From the NCBI GenBank assembly GCA_004555655.1, contig SFHJ01000012.1, positions 1 through 38,248 of the forward strand: a DNA stretch of 38,248 nt, written 5' to 3'. This document shows, piece after piece, positions 15,555 to 23,201 of the stretch (positions within the stretch are counted from its first letter, which is position 1; every line of letters begins with the position of its first letter). The position numbers were made by a program, and so were the translations under genes. This stretch comes from Clostridiales bacterium (lineage in GTDB: Bacteria; Bacillota; Clostridia; Oscillospirales; Oscillospiraceae). The notes under the pieces were generated by a model that had not been told where the DNA came from, did not search any database, and saw nothing but the letters and a program-made list of their open reading frames with translations.

Positions 15555-16748
15555 ATGAGCAAAACTGTTGAACTTGCCAGACATCTCGAGACCCTGCACA
15601 TCAACAACATGTATAAGTCCGACTTCTACTGGACATGGGACAAGACCGGCGAAGAGCTCGACGCCGTCTTTACCGTGGCCGACGCGCTGCGCGACCTGCG
15701 CGAGCGCAACAAGTCCACGAAGGTTTTCAATTCCGGCCTCGGCATTTCCCTCTTCCGCGACAACTCCACGCGTACCCGCTTCTCCTTCGCGTCGGCGTGC
15801 AACCTGCTGGGCCTTGAGGAGCAGGTGCTCGATGAGAAGAAGTCGCAGATCGCCCACGGCGAGACCGTCCGTGAGACGGCCAACATGGTCTCGTTCATGG
15901 CCGACGTCATCGGCATCCGCGACGACATGTACATCCATCAGGGCCACGAATACCAGAAGACGTTCATGGACGCGCTGGAGGAGGGCTACCGCGACGGCAT
16001 TCTCGAGCAGCGTCCCACGCTGGTGAACCTGCAGTGCGACGTTGACCATCCAACGCAGTGCATGGCAGACCTGCTGCACGTCATCCACTACTTTGGCGGC
16101 GTCGAGAACCTGAAGGGCAAGAAGGTCGCCATGACCTGGGCCTACTCTCCCAGCTACGGCAAGCCGCTCAGCGTCCCGCAGGGCGTCATCGGTCTGTTTA
16201 CCCGCTTCGGCATGGACGTCGTTCTGGCCCATCCCGAGGGCTACGAGGTCTTCCCCGAGGTCGAGGAGATCGCCCGCAAGAACGCCGAAGCTTCCGGCGG
16301 CTCGTTCACCAAGACCAATTCGATGCAGGAGGCCTTCAAGGACGCCGACATCGTCTATCCCAAGTCGTGGGCGCCGTTCAAGGCCATGGAAGAGCGCACG
16401 GTGCTGTATTCCAAGGGCGACCAGAAGGGCATTGACGAGCTGGAAAAGCGCCTGCTCGCACAGAACGCCGAGCACAAGGACTGGGCCTGCACCGAGGAAA
16501 TGATGAAGCTCACGAAGGACGGCAAGGCTCTGTACCTGCACTGCCTGCCCGCCGATATTTCGGGTCTTTCGTGTGAAGAGGGCGAGGTCGATAACTCCGT
16601 GTTTGACCGCTACCTCGTGCCGCTTTACAAGCAGGCGTCGTATAAGCCGTATATCATCGCGGCCATGATCTTCCTGGCGCAGGTCAAAGACCCCGTCCGC
16701 GCGCTGATGGATCTCGACGCTGCAGACGGCAAGCGCAAGCTGTTCTAA
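15555..16748 (+). CDS. ygeW: Knotted carbamoyltransferase-like protein YgeW
   Basis: 397 residues. Aspartate/ornithine carbamoyltransferase fold. Carbamoyl-phosphate motifs are intact: STRTR (71-75), HPTQ (165-168) and HCLP (329-332). Length, the DNSTRTRFSFASACNLLGLEEQ region and the SWAPFKAMEER segment (271-281) fit YgeW (TIGR03316), whose natural substrate differs from ornithine. In this setting it likely phosphorolyses a carbamoylated amino acid, giving carbamoyl phosphate and hence ATP through carbamate kinase. No carbamate kinase gene is in the window. AAGGAG at 15540-15545 fixes the ATG at 15555 rather than the ATG at 15528. It follows ygeY by 38 bases. Confidence 0.9.
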   Translation: MSKTVELARHLETLHINNMYKSDFYWTWDKTGEELDAVFTVADALRDLRERNKSTKVFNSGLGISLFRDNSTRTRFSFASACNLLGLEEQVLDEKKSQIAHGETVRETANMVSFMADVIGIRDDMYIHQGHEYQKTFMDALEEGYRDGILEQRPTLVNLQCDVDHPTQCMADLLHVIHYFGGVENLKGKKVAMTWAYSPSYGKPLSVPQGVIGLFTRFGMDVVLAHPEGYEVFPEVEEIARKNAEASGGSFTKTNSMQEAFKDADIVYPKSWAPFKAMEERTVLYSKGDQKGIDELEKRLLAQNAEHKDWACTEEMMKLTKDGKALYLHCLPADISGLSCEEGEVDNSVFDRYLVPLYKQASYKPYIIAAMIFLAQVKDPVRALMDLDAADGKRKLF

Positions 16749-16758
16749 ACCGCCATTT

Positions 16759-16792
16759 TTCGGCTCCGGCTGCCCGCCGGAGCCGAATTTTT
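16759..16792 (+). terminator. Terminator of ygeY-ygeW
   Basis: Perfect 12-bp GC-rich stem 16759-16770/16776-16787 followed by TTTTT (16788-16792). Confidence 0.9.
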
Positions 16793-16810
16793 CGTATTGG
16801 AGGCAGAGAT

Positions 16811-16957
16811 ATGGAACGCCATACCGCCATCGCACACAGCGCGCACTACGCTGCCGAAAAGCAGGCGCCGCCGGCCAGCTATATTTTTTGCCCTGCAGGC
16901 CTGTCTTGCAGGGTATTTTTTCCGGCGGCGTTGACATTCTCCCTTTTTTTCCTATAA
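16811..16957 (+). CDS. Possible 48-residue small ORF overlapped by a terminator
   Basis: GGAGG at 16799-16803 lies seven bases before an ATG opening a 48-codon frame (start MERHTAIAHSAHYAAEKQ). The second half, coding SYIFCPAGLSCRVFFPAAL, is exactly the terminator hairpin at 16891-16921, and the stop falls in the -10 of the next promoter. It has no recognisable family. It could be a leader peptide, the relic of a deleted gene whose start survived, or chance. Confidence 0.25.
   Translation: MERHTAIAHSAHYAAEKQAPPASYIFCPAGLSCRVFFPAALTFSLFFL
16866..16930 (+). terminator. Nested hairpin terminator before the GH13 gene
   Basis: Inner stem CCCTGCA/TGCAGGG (16891-16897/16907-16913) followed by TATTTTTT; outer arms CGCCGCCGG/CCGGCGGCG (16866-16874/16922-16930) enclose it. 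A second terminator only about 100 bases after the ygeW terminator suggests a separate short transcript between them. Confidence 0.65.
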
Positions 16958-16958
16958 T
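16931..16958 (+). promoter_or_regulatory. Consensus promoter of the GH13 operon
   Basis: TTGACA (16931-16936), 16-base spacer, TATAAT (16953-16958). Both hexamers match the sigma-A consensus exactly. Confidence 0.8.
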
Positions 16959-17039
16959 AATTTCTGCTGAACCGCCCGCCACGCAGCTTTTTTCAGCGTG
17001 CATTCTATGAAAGCGATTTTCAGAAAAGGAGCAATAGCC

Positions 17040-18317
17040 ATGGCTGAACATACCGATCTTTCGCTGCGTCAAAGCGTCATTTATGAAATCTACGTCCGCA
17101 ACCACACAAGCGAGGGCACCTTCCGCGCCATCGAACCGGATCTCGACCGCATCCGCGCGCTGGGCGTGGATATTATCTGGTTCATGCCCATCCATCCCAT
17201 CGGCGTGGAGAATAAAAAGGGCAGCCTCGGCTGCCCCTATGCAAACCGCGATTACCGCACCGTGAACCCCGAATACGGCACGATGGAGGATTTCAAACAT
17301 CTGGTGGACGAAATCCACGCGCGCGGCATGCAGTGCATCATCGACGTGGTGTATAACCACACCTCTCCCGATTCCACGCTTGTGTCCGAGCATCCGGAAT
17401 TCTTCTACCAGAAGCCCACCGGCGGGCGCGGCAACAAGGTCGGCGAGTGGACGGACGTGGTCGATCTTGACTACAATGTGCCCGCGCTGTGGCAGTACCA
17501 GATTGCGTCGCTGTGCCAGTGGGCCGCAATCGTCGACGGTTTCCGATGCGACGTGGCCAGCAACGTGCCCGTGGCGTTCTGGAAGGCCGCGCGCGAGGCG
17601 GTTGAGCGCGTGCATCCCGGTACGATCTGGCTGGGCGAGAGCGTGTACCTCGAGCATGTGCGCCACTTCCACGAAAGCGGCTTCTACTGCGCCACCGACA
17701 GTGAACTCTATGAGGCGTTCGACATTCTCTACAGCTACGACATCCGCCGCGTGTTTGACGACTGCTTTGCCGGCAGCGTGCCCGTCTCGCGGCTCATGGA
17801 CGCGGTAAACTTCCAGAACTACGTCTATCCCAAAAACCACATCAAGCTGCGCTGTCTGGAAAATCACGACCAGCCGCGCGCGGCAAAGCTCGTCCCGGAC
17901 GATGCGCACCTGCGCGTATGGACGGCGCTGTGCTACTTCATGAAGGGCACGACGCTCATCTATGCCGGGCAGGAGGCGTGCAACACGCGCACGCCGTCGC
18001 TGTTTGACGTGGACAAGGTCGACTGGAATACCGGCCGCGACCTCACGCCGCTCATGCAGAAGCTCTACGCCATCCGCCACAAGCTGCCCACCGACGCGGC
18101 GTTCTGGCTCGAAACCGACGATGAAGCCGGCATCGTCGCCGCCACCTACACCGCCCCGGGCAAGCGGTGCGCCGGCGTGTTCCCCGTCGCAGGCAAACCC
18201 GGCACGGTCAACATACCGCTTGCCGACGGCGTATATTCCGATGCCCTGACCGGCAGCGGCGTTCGCGTGGAAGGCGGCAGGCTGGCCGTCGGCACCGAAG
18301 CCGTCATCATTTTGTAA
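17040..18317 (+). CDS. GH13 (alpha-amylase family) glycoside hydrolase, intracellular
   Basis: 425 residues, short for the family. A (beta/alpha)8 barrel with the conserved regions: DVVYNH (102-107), GFRCD with nucleophile Asp171, general acid Glu200 in WLGES, and NHD with Asp277. The C-terminal 80 residues form a small beta domain. No signal peptide, so it acts in the cytoplasm, probably on imported or stored alpha-glucans or oligosaccharides; hydrolase and transferase activity cannot be separated by eye. The ATG at 17040 follows AAGGAG at 17026-17031; alternatives at 16998 and 17007 lack a good site. It is co-transcribed with the small membrane gene downstream. Confidence 0.9.
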   Translation: MAEHTDLSLRQSVIYEIYVRNHTSEGTFRAIEPDLDRIRALGVDIIWFMPIHPIGVENKKGSLGCPYANRDYRTVNPEYGTMEDFKHLVDEIHARGMQCIIDVVYNHTSPDSTLVSEHPEFFYQKPTGGRGNKVGEWTDVVDLDYNVPALWQYQIASLCQWAAIVDGFRCDVASNVPVAFWKAAREAVERVHPGTIWLGESVYLEHVRHFHESGFYCATDSELYEAFDILYSYDIRRVFDDCFAGSVPVSRLMDAVNFQNYVYPKNHIKLRCLENHDQPRAAKLVPDDAHLRVWTALCYFMKGTTLIYAGQEACNTRTPSLFDVDKVDWNTGRDLTPLMQKLYAIRHKLPTDAAFWLETDDEAGIVAATYTAPGKRCAGVFPVAGKPGTVNIPLADGVYSDALTGSGVRVEGGRLAVGTEAVIIL

Positions 18318-18329
18318 GGAGGCGGCGCC

Positions 18330-18752
18330 ATGCACCACGACGCAGCGCACACCAGTAAGATGGTCGGCCTGATCGTCGCGATCGCCGTCCTGCTCGCCGT
18401 CGCCGCCCTGTTCATTTTCGGCAGCGCCAGCGGCATCCACGCCGAGCTGACGGGCAATGCGCTGCACGTCAAAGGACCGATGTTTGAAGAATCCGTCGCG
18501 CTTTCCGATATTGCCTCGCTCGAGCTGCAGCAGGACGTGGCCTATGGCTCGCGTACCTGGGGCGCGGACTTTGTCAGCCTTAAAACCGGCAATTTTCAGA
18601 ACGCGGCGTTCGGCGCCTACCGCTGCGCCGTCTATTCCAAGCCGCGCAGCTGCATCGTCGTGCGGCATTCCGGCGGAACGCTGGTCTTCAACCTGAAAAC
18701 CGACGAGGACACACAGGCATTTTTCCAGCAGCTGCAAGACGCGCTGCAATAA
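18330..18752 (+). CDS. Small single-helix membrane protein with PH-like domain
   Basis: 140 residues. One hydrophobic helix at about 12-32, then about 100 residues of short beta strands ending in a helix (TDEDTQAFFQQLQDAL), with VALSDIASLELQ and SYNPOSIS-typical features of bacterial PH-like domains (YdjI/DUF3093-type) such as the late VVRHSGGTLVFNLKT strand pair. AAGGAGG overlaps the TAA of the GH13 gene, so translation is likely coupled. The functional link to a cytoplasmic glycosidase is unclear. The fold assignment is tentative. Confidence 0.6.
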   Translation: MHHDAAHTSKMVGLIVAIAVLLAVAALFIFGSASGIHAELTGNALHVKGPMFEESVALSDIASLELQQDVAYGSRTWGADFVSLKTGNFQNAAFGAYRCAVYSKPRSCIVVRHSGGTLVFNLKTDEDTQAFFQQLQDALQ

Positions 18753-18763
18753 TCCATACCGTC

Positions 18764-18798
18764 AAAAAGAGGGTGCGGAAAATCCGCCCCTCTTTTTT
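18764..18798 (+). terminator. Terminator of the GH13 operon
   Basis: A-rich arm and GAGGG...CCCTC stem (18764-18779/18783-18798) ending in TTTTTT. Confidence 0.85.
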
Positions 18799-18858
18799 GC
18801 AAAGTCCGCTTGACAAATAATGCAAAGCGAGCTATACTATTTTCGCAAAGTTAACTTA
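18799..18858 (+). promoter_or_regulatory. Promoter and repeats of the XRE gene
   Basis: Promoter TTGACA (18810-18815), 17-base spacer, TATACT (18833-18838). GCAAAG occurs three times at 18799, 18822 and 18846, spaced 23 and 24 bp, each followed three bases later by (G/A)CT: upstream of the -35, in the spacer, and at the transcription start. AAGTTAACTT (18849-18858) is a perfect palindrome over the start. These are likely operators for the XRE protein. Confidence 0.6.
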
Positions 18859-18904
18859 GCATATGCGTGTCGTGGACGCACGGCGCGTGAGAAGGAGCAA
18901 TCGC

Positions 18905-19111
18905 ATGAACACAAAGATCCGCGAACTGCGCAAAGTGCGCAAGCTCTCGCAGGAGGAGCTGGCGGAGGCGGTCGGCACGACACGGCAGACCATCACCTCC
19001 ATCGAGGTCGGAAAATATACCGCTTCGCTGCCCCTCGCCTACAAAATCGCCCATTATTTCGGGCTGAGTATTGAAGAAGTCTTCGACTTCTCGGAACTGG
19101 AGGAATCGTAA
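18905..19111 (+). CDS. Small XRE-family helix-turn-helix regulator
   Basis: 68 residues, almost entirely one Cro/CI-type HTH: MNTKIRELRKVRKLSQEELAEAVGTTRQTITSIEVGKYTAS, with the DNA-reading helix around TTRQTITSIE. This short type commonly pairs with a membrane protein gene in Firmicutes. AAGGAG at 18893-18898 sets the ATG at 18905. The stop overlaps the next start (TAATG), so the two are translationally coupled. Confidence 0.9.
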   Translation: MNTKIRELRKVRKLSQEELAEAVGTTRQTITSIEVGKYTASLPLAYKIAHYFGLSIEEVFDFSELEES

Positions 19112-19590
19112 TGGAAAAAATGGAACAATACCGGGAAAAACTCAAGCTGCAGAACGCCGTCATCGCTGTCTGCTGCGCCGTGCTGGCCATCTTCTGCTTT
19201 CTGGCCGCTGCCAGCGAATTTGGGCTGGTCTCGCTGCTCACACCCGCCGTCGCAAACAGCCACTGGCAGTCGATGTGGCGCGGCTTCATCTCCGGCGCAT
19301 CGGTCGGCGTGCTGGCCTTGATGATTGTGGACCTCGTGCGCAACATTCTGGCGCTTCACAGCGATGATGCACTGAAAAAGCGCTACGTCAAAGACCACGA
19401 CGAACGCACCATCCAGATCTGGACGAGCGCGCGGGCGCTGTCCATGCAGATCTTTGTGCTTGTCGCTCTTGTGGCAGTCATTGTGGCGGGCTATTTCAGT
19501 ATGACTGTCAGCCTCACCATTCTGGTCTGTGTGCTCGTGCACTCGCTTCTCGGCCTCGGGTGCAAGCTGTACTACAGCCAAAAATTATGA
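19111..19590 (+). CDS. Four-helix membrane protein coupled to XRE regulator
   Basis: 159 residues: a short charged N-terminus, two helices (about 15-35 and 58-80), a cytosolic loop with KKRYVKDHDERTIQIW, and two more helices (about 112-131 and 134-152). The layout and HDERT motif recall the DUF2178-like membrane proteins often encoded after a small XRE regulator. Function unknown; the pair behaves like a sensor/target cassette. The start overlaps the XRE stop. Confidence 0.75.
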   Translation: MEKMEQYREKLKLQNAVIAVCCAVLAIFCFLAAASEFGLVSLLTPAVANSHWQSMWRGFISGASVGVLALMIVDLVRNILALHSDDALKKRYVKDHDERTIQIWTSARALSMQIFVLVALVAVIVAGYFSMTVSLTILVCVLVHSLLGLGCKLYYSQKL

Positions 19591-19604
19591 AGCAGCATAA
19601 CAAA

Positions 19605-19640
19605 CCGGGAGAGCGGAGCGCTCTCCCGGACTTTTCTTCA
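19605..19640. terminator. Terminator between convergent membrane-protein and nifU genes
   Basis: Perfect 10-bp stem 19605-19614/19620-19629, then ACTTTTCTT on the plus strand; the minus side reads TTTGTT, so it may work both ways. Confidence 0.75.
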
Positions 19641-19644
19641 ATTA

Positions 19645-20079
19645 TTATACCATCCGGCAGCTCTCGCAGCATTCCTCGCACGGGAACTTCGTTTTGTCGT
19701 ATTCAATGCCGTTCTTCTCGTAATAGTCCTGAATGGCGGACTTCACGGCCTCCTCGGCCAGCACCGAACAGTGCAGCTTGTGTACCGGCAAGCCGCCCAG
19801 CGCGTCGACGACCTCTTTGTTCGTCAGTGCCAGCGCCTCGTCGATGGTCTTGCCTTTGATCATCTCGGTTGCCATCGAGCTCGACGCGATCGCGCTGCCG
19901 CAGCCGAAGGTTTCAAATTTCACATCTGTGATGCGGTTATCGTCGATTTTCAGATAGATCTTCATGATATCGCCGCATTTCGCGTTGCCGACCTCGCCCA
20001 CGCCGTCGGCGTTCTCAATACTTCCAACATTTCTCGGGTGCATGAAGTGGTCCATGACCGTATCGGTATACAGTGCCAT
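19645..20079 (-). CDS. nifU: Fe-S cluster scaffold protein (NifU/IscU N-terminal type)
   Basis: 144 residues. U-type scaffold on which 2Fe-2S or 4Fe-4S clusters are built from NifS-derived sulfur. The three cluster cysteines are Cys35 (AKCGD, with Asp37), Cys60 (FGCGSAIASSS) and Cys104 (LHCSVLAE). Unusual is the tail: residues 134-141 read CEECCESC, four extra cysteines not part of the basic scaffold. It lies 19 bases after nifS in the same operon. The iscU/nifU naming is by convention in Clostridia. Confidence 0.92.
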   Translation of the reverse strand: MALYTDTVMDHFMHPRNVGSIENADGVGEVGNAKCGDIMKIYLKIDDNRITDVKFETFGCGSAIASSSMATEMIKGKTIDEALALTNKEVVDALGGLPVHKLHCSVLAEEAVKSAIQDYYEKNGIEYDKTKFPCEECCESCRMV

Positions 20080-20098
20080 TGCCTGTTTCTCCTTTCTA

Positions 20099-21286
20099 TT
20101 ATAACAGATGCTGCTGTTCGCCGCGCTCGAGCGCCTTCCACACAGGAGACATCGAGCGCAGGTATTCCACGATGGGCGGGATTTCCTTCAGCATATACTC
20201 CGCTTCTTCCATCGTATTCTCCTCGCACAAGCTCAGCCGCAGCGAGCCGTGCGCCACCTCGTGCTTTCTTCCGATGGCAAGCAGCACATGGCTGGGGTCG
20301 AGCGAGCCGGACGTGCACGCCGAGCCGGACGACGCGCAGATGCCCTTTGCGTCGAGCAGCAGCAGAAGGCTCTCGCCCTCGATGCCCTCAAAGCAGAAAT
20401 TGACGTTGCCCGGCAGGCGGTTATCACGGCTGCCGTTCAGCGCGCTGTGCGGAATTTTCAGAAGCCCCTCGATAAGCGTGTCGCGCACACGCGTCATATG
20501 CGCCGCGTTTTTCTCAAGATTGCCGCACGCCTCCTCGAGCGCTGCAGCCATCGACACGATGCCAGCCACGTTCTCGGTGCCCGCGCGCTTGCCGCGTTCC
20601 TGCGCGCCGCCGTAGATCACATTCGTCAGGACAATGCCGCGCCGCGCATACAGGGCGCCCACGCCCTTGGGCCCGTAGAACTTGTGCGCCGACATCGACA
20701 GCATGTCGATATTCTGCGCCTGTACGTCGATGGGCAGATGGCCCGCCGCCTGCACCGCGTCGGTGTGGAACAGCACGCCCTTCTCCCGGCAGAGCTTGCC
20801 GATCTCGGCGATGGGCTCGATGGTACCGATCTCGTTGTTGGCGTACATCACGCTCACAAGGCAGGTGTCGTCGCGGATGGCCGCCGCCACCTGATCGGCC
20901 GTCACATGGCCCTCGCTGTCTACCGGCAGCAGCGTCACTTCAAAGCCCTGCTTCTCCAGCGCCTGCAGCGTGTGCAGCACCGCGTGATGCTCGATGCTGG
21001 TCGAAATGATGTGCTTTTTGCCCTTCTTTGCACCAAGCGCCGCAGCCGAGACGAGCGCCTGGTTGTCCGCCTCACTGCCGCCGGAGGTAAAGATGATCTC
21101 GCGCGGCGTGGCATTCAGACACGACGCGACCTGCTCGCGCGCATGCAGCAGCGCCTCGGCCGCCTCCTGCCCTACAGTATGCAGGCTCGACGGGTTTCCG
21201 TAAACGCCGTCGAGATACGGCAGCATGGCATCAATCGCCGTGCGGCTCATTTTGGTCGTAGCGGCGTTGTCGGCATAGATTCTCAA
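20099..21286 (-). CDS. nifS: Cysteine desulfurase
   Basis: 395 residues. PLP aminotransferase-fold enzyme that removes sulfur from cysteine and passes it to the scaffold. PLP lysine Lys202 in SAHKFYGPKG; His100/101 in SIEHHAV; active-site Cys324 in SSGSACTSGS on the long mobile loop typical of NifS/IscS group I. The start is inferred as TTG at 21286 (MRIYADNAATT), nine bases after AAGGAG; an ATG at 21361 would add 25 unrelated residues and precede the transcription start. Operon nifS-nifU. Confidence 0.93.
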   Translation of the reverse strand: MRIYADNAATTKMSRTAIDAMLPYLDGVYGNPSSLHTVGQEAAEALLHAREQVASCLNATPREIIFTSGGSEADNQALVSAAALGAKKGKKHIISTSIEHHAVLHTLQALEKQGFEVTLLPVDSEGHVTADQVAAAIRDDTCLVSVMYANNEIGTIEPIAEIGKLCREKGVLFHTDAVQAAGHLPIDVQAQNIDMLSMSAHKFYGPKGVGALYARRGIVLTNVIYGGAQERGKRAGTENVAGIVSMAAALEEACGNLEKNAAHMTRVRDTLIEGLLKIPHSALNGSRDNRLPGNVNFCFEGIEGESLLLLLDAKGICASSGSACTSGSLDPSHVLLAIGRKHEVAHGSLRLSLCEENTMEEAEYMLKEIPPIVEYLRSMSPVWKALERGEQQHLL

Positions 21287-21349
21287 GATAATCAGCTCCT
21301 TACAGGTATCGATTCCCGATTTGGGGGATATTATACATTCTTCGCTGCA

Positions 21350-21385
21350 AGCATAGCACACATTACCTATAAAGTCAATAGGTTA
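21350..21385 (-). promoter_or_regulatory. Predicted nifS promoter with overlapping palindrome
   Basis: Minus strand TTGACT (21378-21373), 17-base spacer, TATGCT (21355-21350) with extended TG. The -35 sits in the palindrome ACCTAT-N7-ATAGGT (21365-21383). An Rrf2/IscR-type regulator binding here would be logical for a Fe-S operon, but none is encoded in the window. Confidence 0.55.
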
Positions 21386-21437
21386 TTCATCCGTCCGTAT
21401 CTTTCGCAATTCTTAAGGATTCCGCGGCAAAAACCGC

Positions 21438-21466
21438 TTGTCTCACAGAGAAAAACAGTGTATATT
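21438..21466 (+). promoter_or_regulatory. Predicted promoter of the DUF2974 gene
   Basis: TTGTCT (21438-21443), 17-base spacer, TATATT (21461-21466), about 25 bases before the ATG. Confidence 0.55.
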
Positions 21467-21495
21467 GTATGATGAACATGTTTCAGGAGGATCGC

Positions 21496-22692
21496 ATGGC
21501 GAACATTCTCGATTATCTCATCTGGCGCGGCGATCTGACGCTGGCCGAGCGGCCGTTCAACGAGGTTGACAACCTCATCTTGTCCGAGCTGTGCTATCTC
21601 GATTTTGCCGGCGTCGTAGAAGATTCGTTTGACGGCGGCATCTGCCTGCGCGAAGCGGCCGAGCGCTATTTTTCCCTGCATCCCACAACCGACATGGGCG
21701 TGCTGGTGCCGGACACCATCCCCACGCTTCTGCAGCAGGCTGCCAAGACGCGCCGCTTTGCTGATATGCGCCTGTGTGGCTACCGCAGCGCGCTCGACAC
21801 CGGCGCCGAGGTTCAGTTTGCCGCCCTGTGCATCACCTGCGGCGACGGCGGCACGTATCTCGCCTTCCGCGGTACCGACGACACCATCGTCGGCTGGAAA
21901 GAGGACTTCAATATGGCCTTCATGCCCACCGTGCCCGCGCAGGAGCAGTCTGCGCAGTATCTGGCGCAGGCGGCGGAGGCCTTTCCTGCTCAGCTTCTGC
22001 GCGTGGGCGGGCATTCCAAGGGCGGCAATCTCGCCGTCTATGCGGCCGTATGCTGCGGCGAGCGCGCGCAGAACCAGCTTGCGGCCGTGTACAATAATGA
22101 CGGGCCCGGTCTTCACCAGCGCTGGCTGGAAAGCGCAGGCCACCGGCGCGTGGCGCATAAGATTCATACCATCGTGCCCGAAAGCTCCGTGGTGGGTATG
22201 CTCCTGGAGCACGAGGAGCGCTACATGGTCGTGCGCAGCACGCAGACGGGCCTGTTCCAGCACGACGGCTTTTCCTGGCAGGTGCAGTGCGACCGCTTTG
22301 AACAGCTCCCTGCGCTCGATGAAAACGGCCAGTTTCTCAGCCGAACGCTGCACACGTTTTTGTACGCGCTCTCAGGCGAGCAGCGGCGGCAGTTCATTGA
22401 CGCGCTCTACGACGTGCTCACCTGCACCGACGCGTCCACACTCACTGAGCTCAAAAACGGCGGCCTGAAAACTGCCTCCGCCATGCTCCGCGCGCTGCGT
22501 GCGCTCGATAAGCCCACGCGGCAGGTCATCCTGCAGACGCTTCGGCTGCTGCTCAAAACCGGCGTGCAGACCGCGAGCGGCGAGCTTTCCGCCTCCGACC
22601 GCCTCAAAAACCACCGCGTGCTGGAAGCCGTGGTAAACTATCTTGAAAGCCGCGGCGAAAAATCCGATTCCAGCCATCCAAATACGACTTGA
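21496..22692 (+). CDS. DUF2974 (Mbeg1-like) alpha/beta hydrolase
   Basis: 398 residues. N-terminal MANILDYLIWRGDLTLAERPFNEVDNLIL is the typical DUF2974 start. The lipase-like core has FRGTDDTIVGWKEDFNM (124-140) and the nucleophile elbow GGHSKGG (Ser174). It is a cytoplasmic serine hydrolase; substrate unknown, with lipase or esterase activity likely by fold. The C-terminal 100 residues are helical. The ATG at 21496 has AGGAGG at 21485-21490; the longer frame start at 21469 does not. Followed at once by a small export-protein gene. Confidence 0.88.
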   Translation: MANILDYLIWRGDLTLAERPFNEVDNLILSELCYLDFAGVVEDSFDGGICLREAAERYFSLHPTTDMGVLVPDTIPTLLQQAAKTRRFADMRLCGYRSALDTGAEVQFAALCITCGDGGTYLAFRGTDDTIVGWKEDFNMAFMPTVPAQEQSAQYLAQAAEAFPAQLLRVGGHSKGGNLAVYAAVCCGERAQNQLAAVYNNDGPGLHQRWLESAGHRRVAHKIHTIVPESSVVGMLLEHEERYMVVRSTQTGLFQHDGFSWQVQCDRFEQLPALDENGQFLSRTLHTFLYALSGEQRRQFIDALYDVLTCTDASTLTELKNGGLKTASAMLRALRALDKPTRQVILQTLRLLLKTGVQTASGELSASDRLKNHRVLEAVVNYLESRGEKSDSSHPNTT

Positions 22693-22694
22693 TT

Positions 22695-23159
22695 ATGCTG
22701 AAACAACTTCTTTTCTGTATGCTTTTGTCTCTCGCGCCCGTCTCCGAGCTGCGCGGCGCCATCCCTGTGGGGCTGGCGGCAGATATCCCCATCGCGATAT
22801 TGTATCCGGCGTGTGTGCTGGCAAATCTCATCCCCGTGCCGTTCGTCATCGTGTTTCTGCGGCGGGTGCTGGAGTGGATGCAGCGGCGCGGCGGCATTCT
22901 GCAGAAGGGCGCCGACTGGCTCATCCGCCGCGGGTCAAGCAAATCCTCGCTTGTGAAAAAGTATGAAATGCTGGGGCTGTATTTGCTCGTGGCCATACCG
23001 CTGCCCGGCACGGGCGCATGGACAGGCGCGCTGGTCGCGGCGCTTTTAGGCCGGCGCATCAAGCACGCCCTGCCCGTCATCGGCGCCGGCGTGGCCACGG
23101 CGGGCGTGCTGGTGCTTCTCATCTGCAAGGGCGTCATCCACATTGCAGGACTGATCTGA
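22695..23159 (+). CDS. Putative small multidrug export protein (Sm_multidrug_ex family)
   Basis: 154 residues. SELRGAIPVGLA near residue 20 and VAIPLPGTGAWTGALVAALLG near 100 are the twin motifs of Pfam Sm_multidrug_ex, resembling re-entrant loops. About four hydrophobic segments. The family name is historical; a transport role is not established here. No clear Shine-Dalgarno; the start lies just after the DUF2974 stop (TGA 22690-22692, ATG 22695; TTG 22689 is an alternative), so reinitiation is likely. Confidence 0.85.
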   Translation: MLKQLLFCMLLSLAPVSELRGAIPVGLAADIPIAILYPACVLANLIPVPFVIVFLRRVLEWMQRRGGILQKGADWLIRRGSSKSSLVKKYEMLGLYLLVAIPLPGTGAWTGALVAALLGRRIKHALPVIGAGVATAGVLVLLICKGVIHIAGLI

Positions 23160-23166
23160 CAAAATA

Positions 23167-23197
23167 CATCCCGGAGCAGCGTTGCTGTTCCGGGATG
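23167..23197. terminator. Bidirectional terminator, export gene and gtr operon
   Basis: 14-pair hairpin (CATCCCGGA...TCCGGGATG outer arms, GCAGC/GCTGT inner). T-rich tails on both strands (TCTTATTCTT and TATTTTG). Confidence 0.8.
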
Positions 23198-23201
23198 CGT
23201 C

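Noticed and set aside
15549..18749. 1066-codon minus-strand open frame
   Set aside because: It lies antisense to ygeW, the GH13 gene and the PH-like gene, crosses their promoters and terminators, and its translation is low-complexity His/Val/Ala/Asp-rich as expected for a mirror frame.
21287..21361. ATG at 21361 as nifS start
   Set aside because: It would add 25 residues absent from the family and lies upstream of the predicted transcription start; TTG 21286 has AAGGAG.
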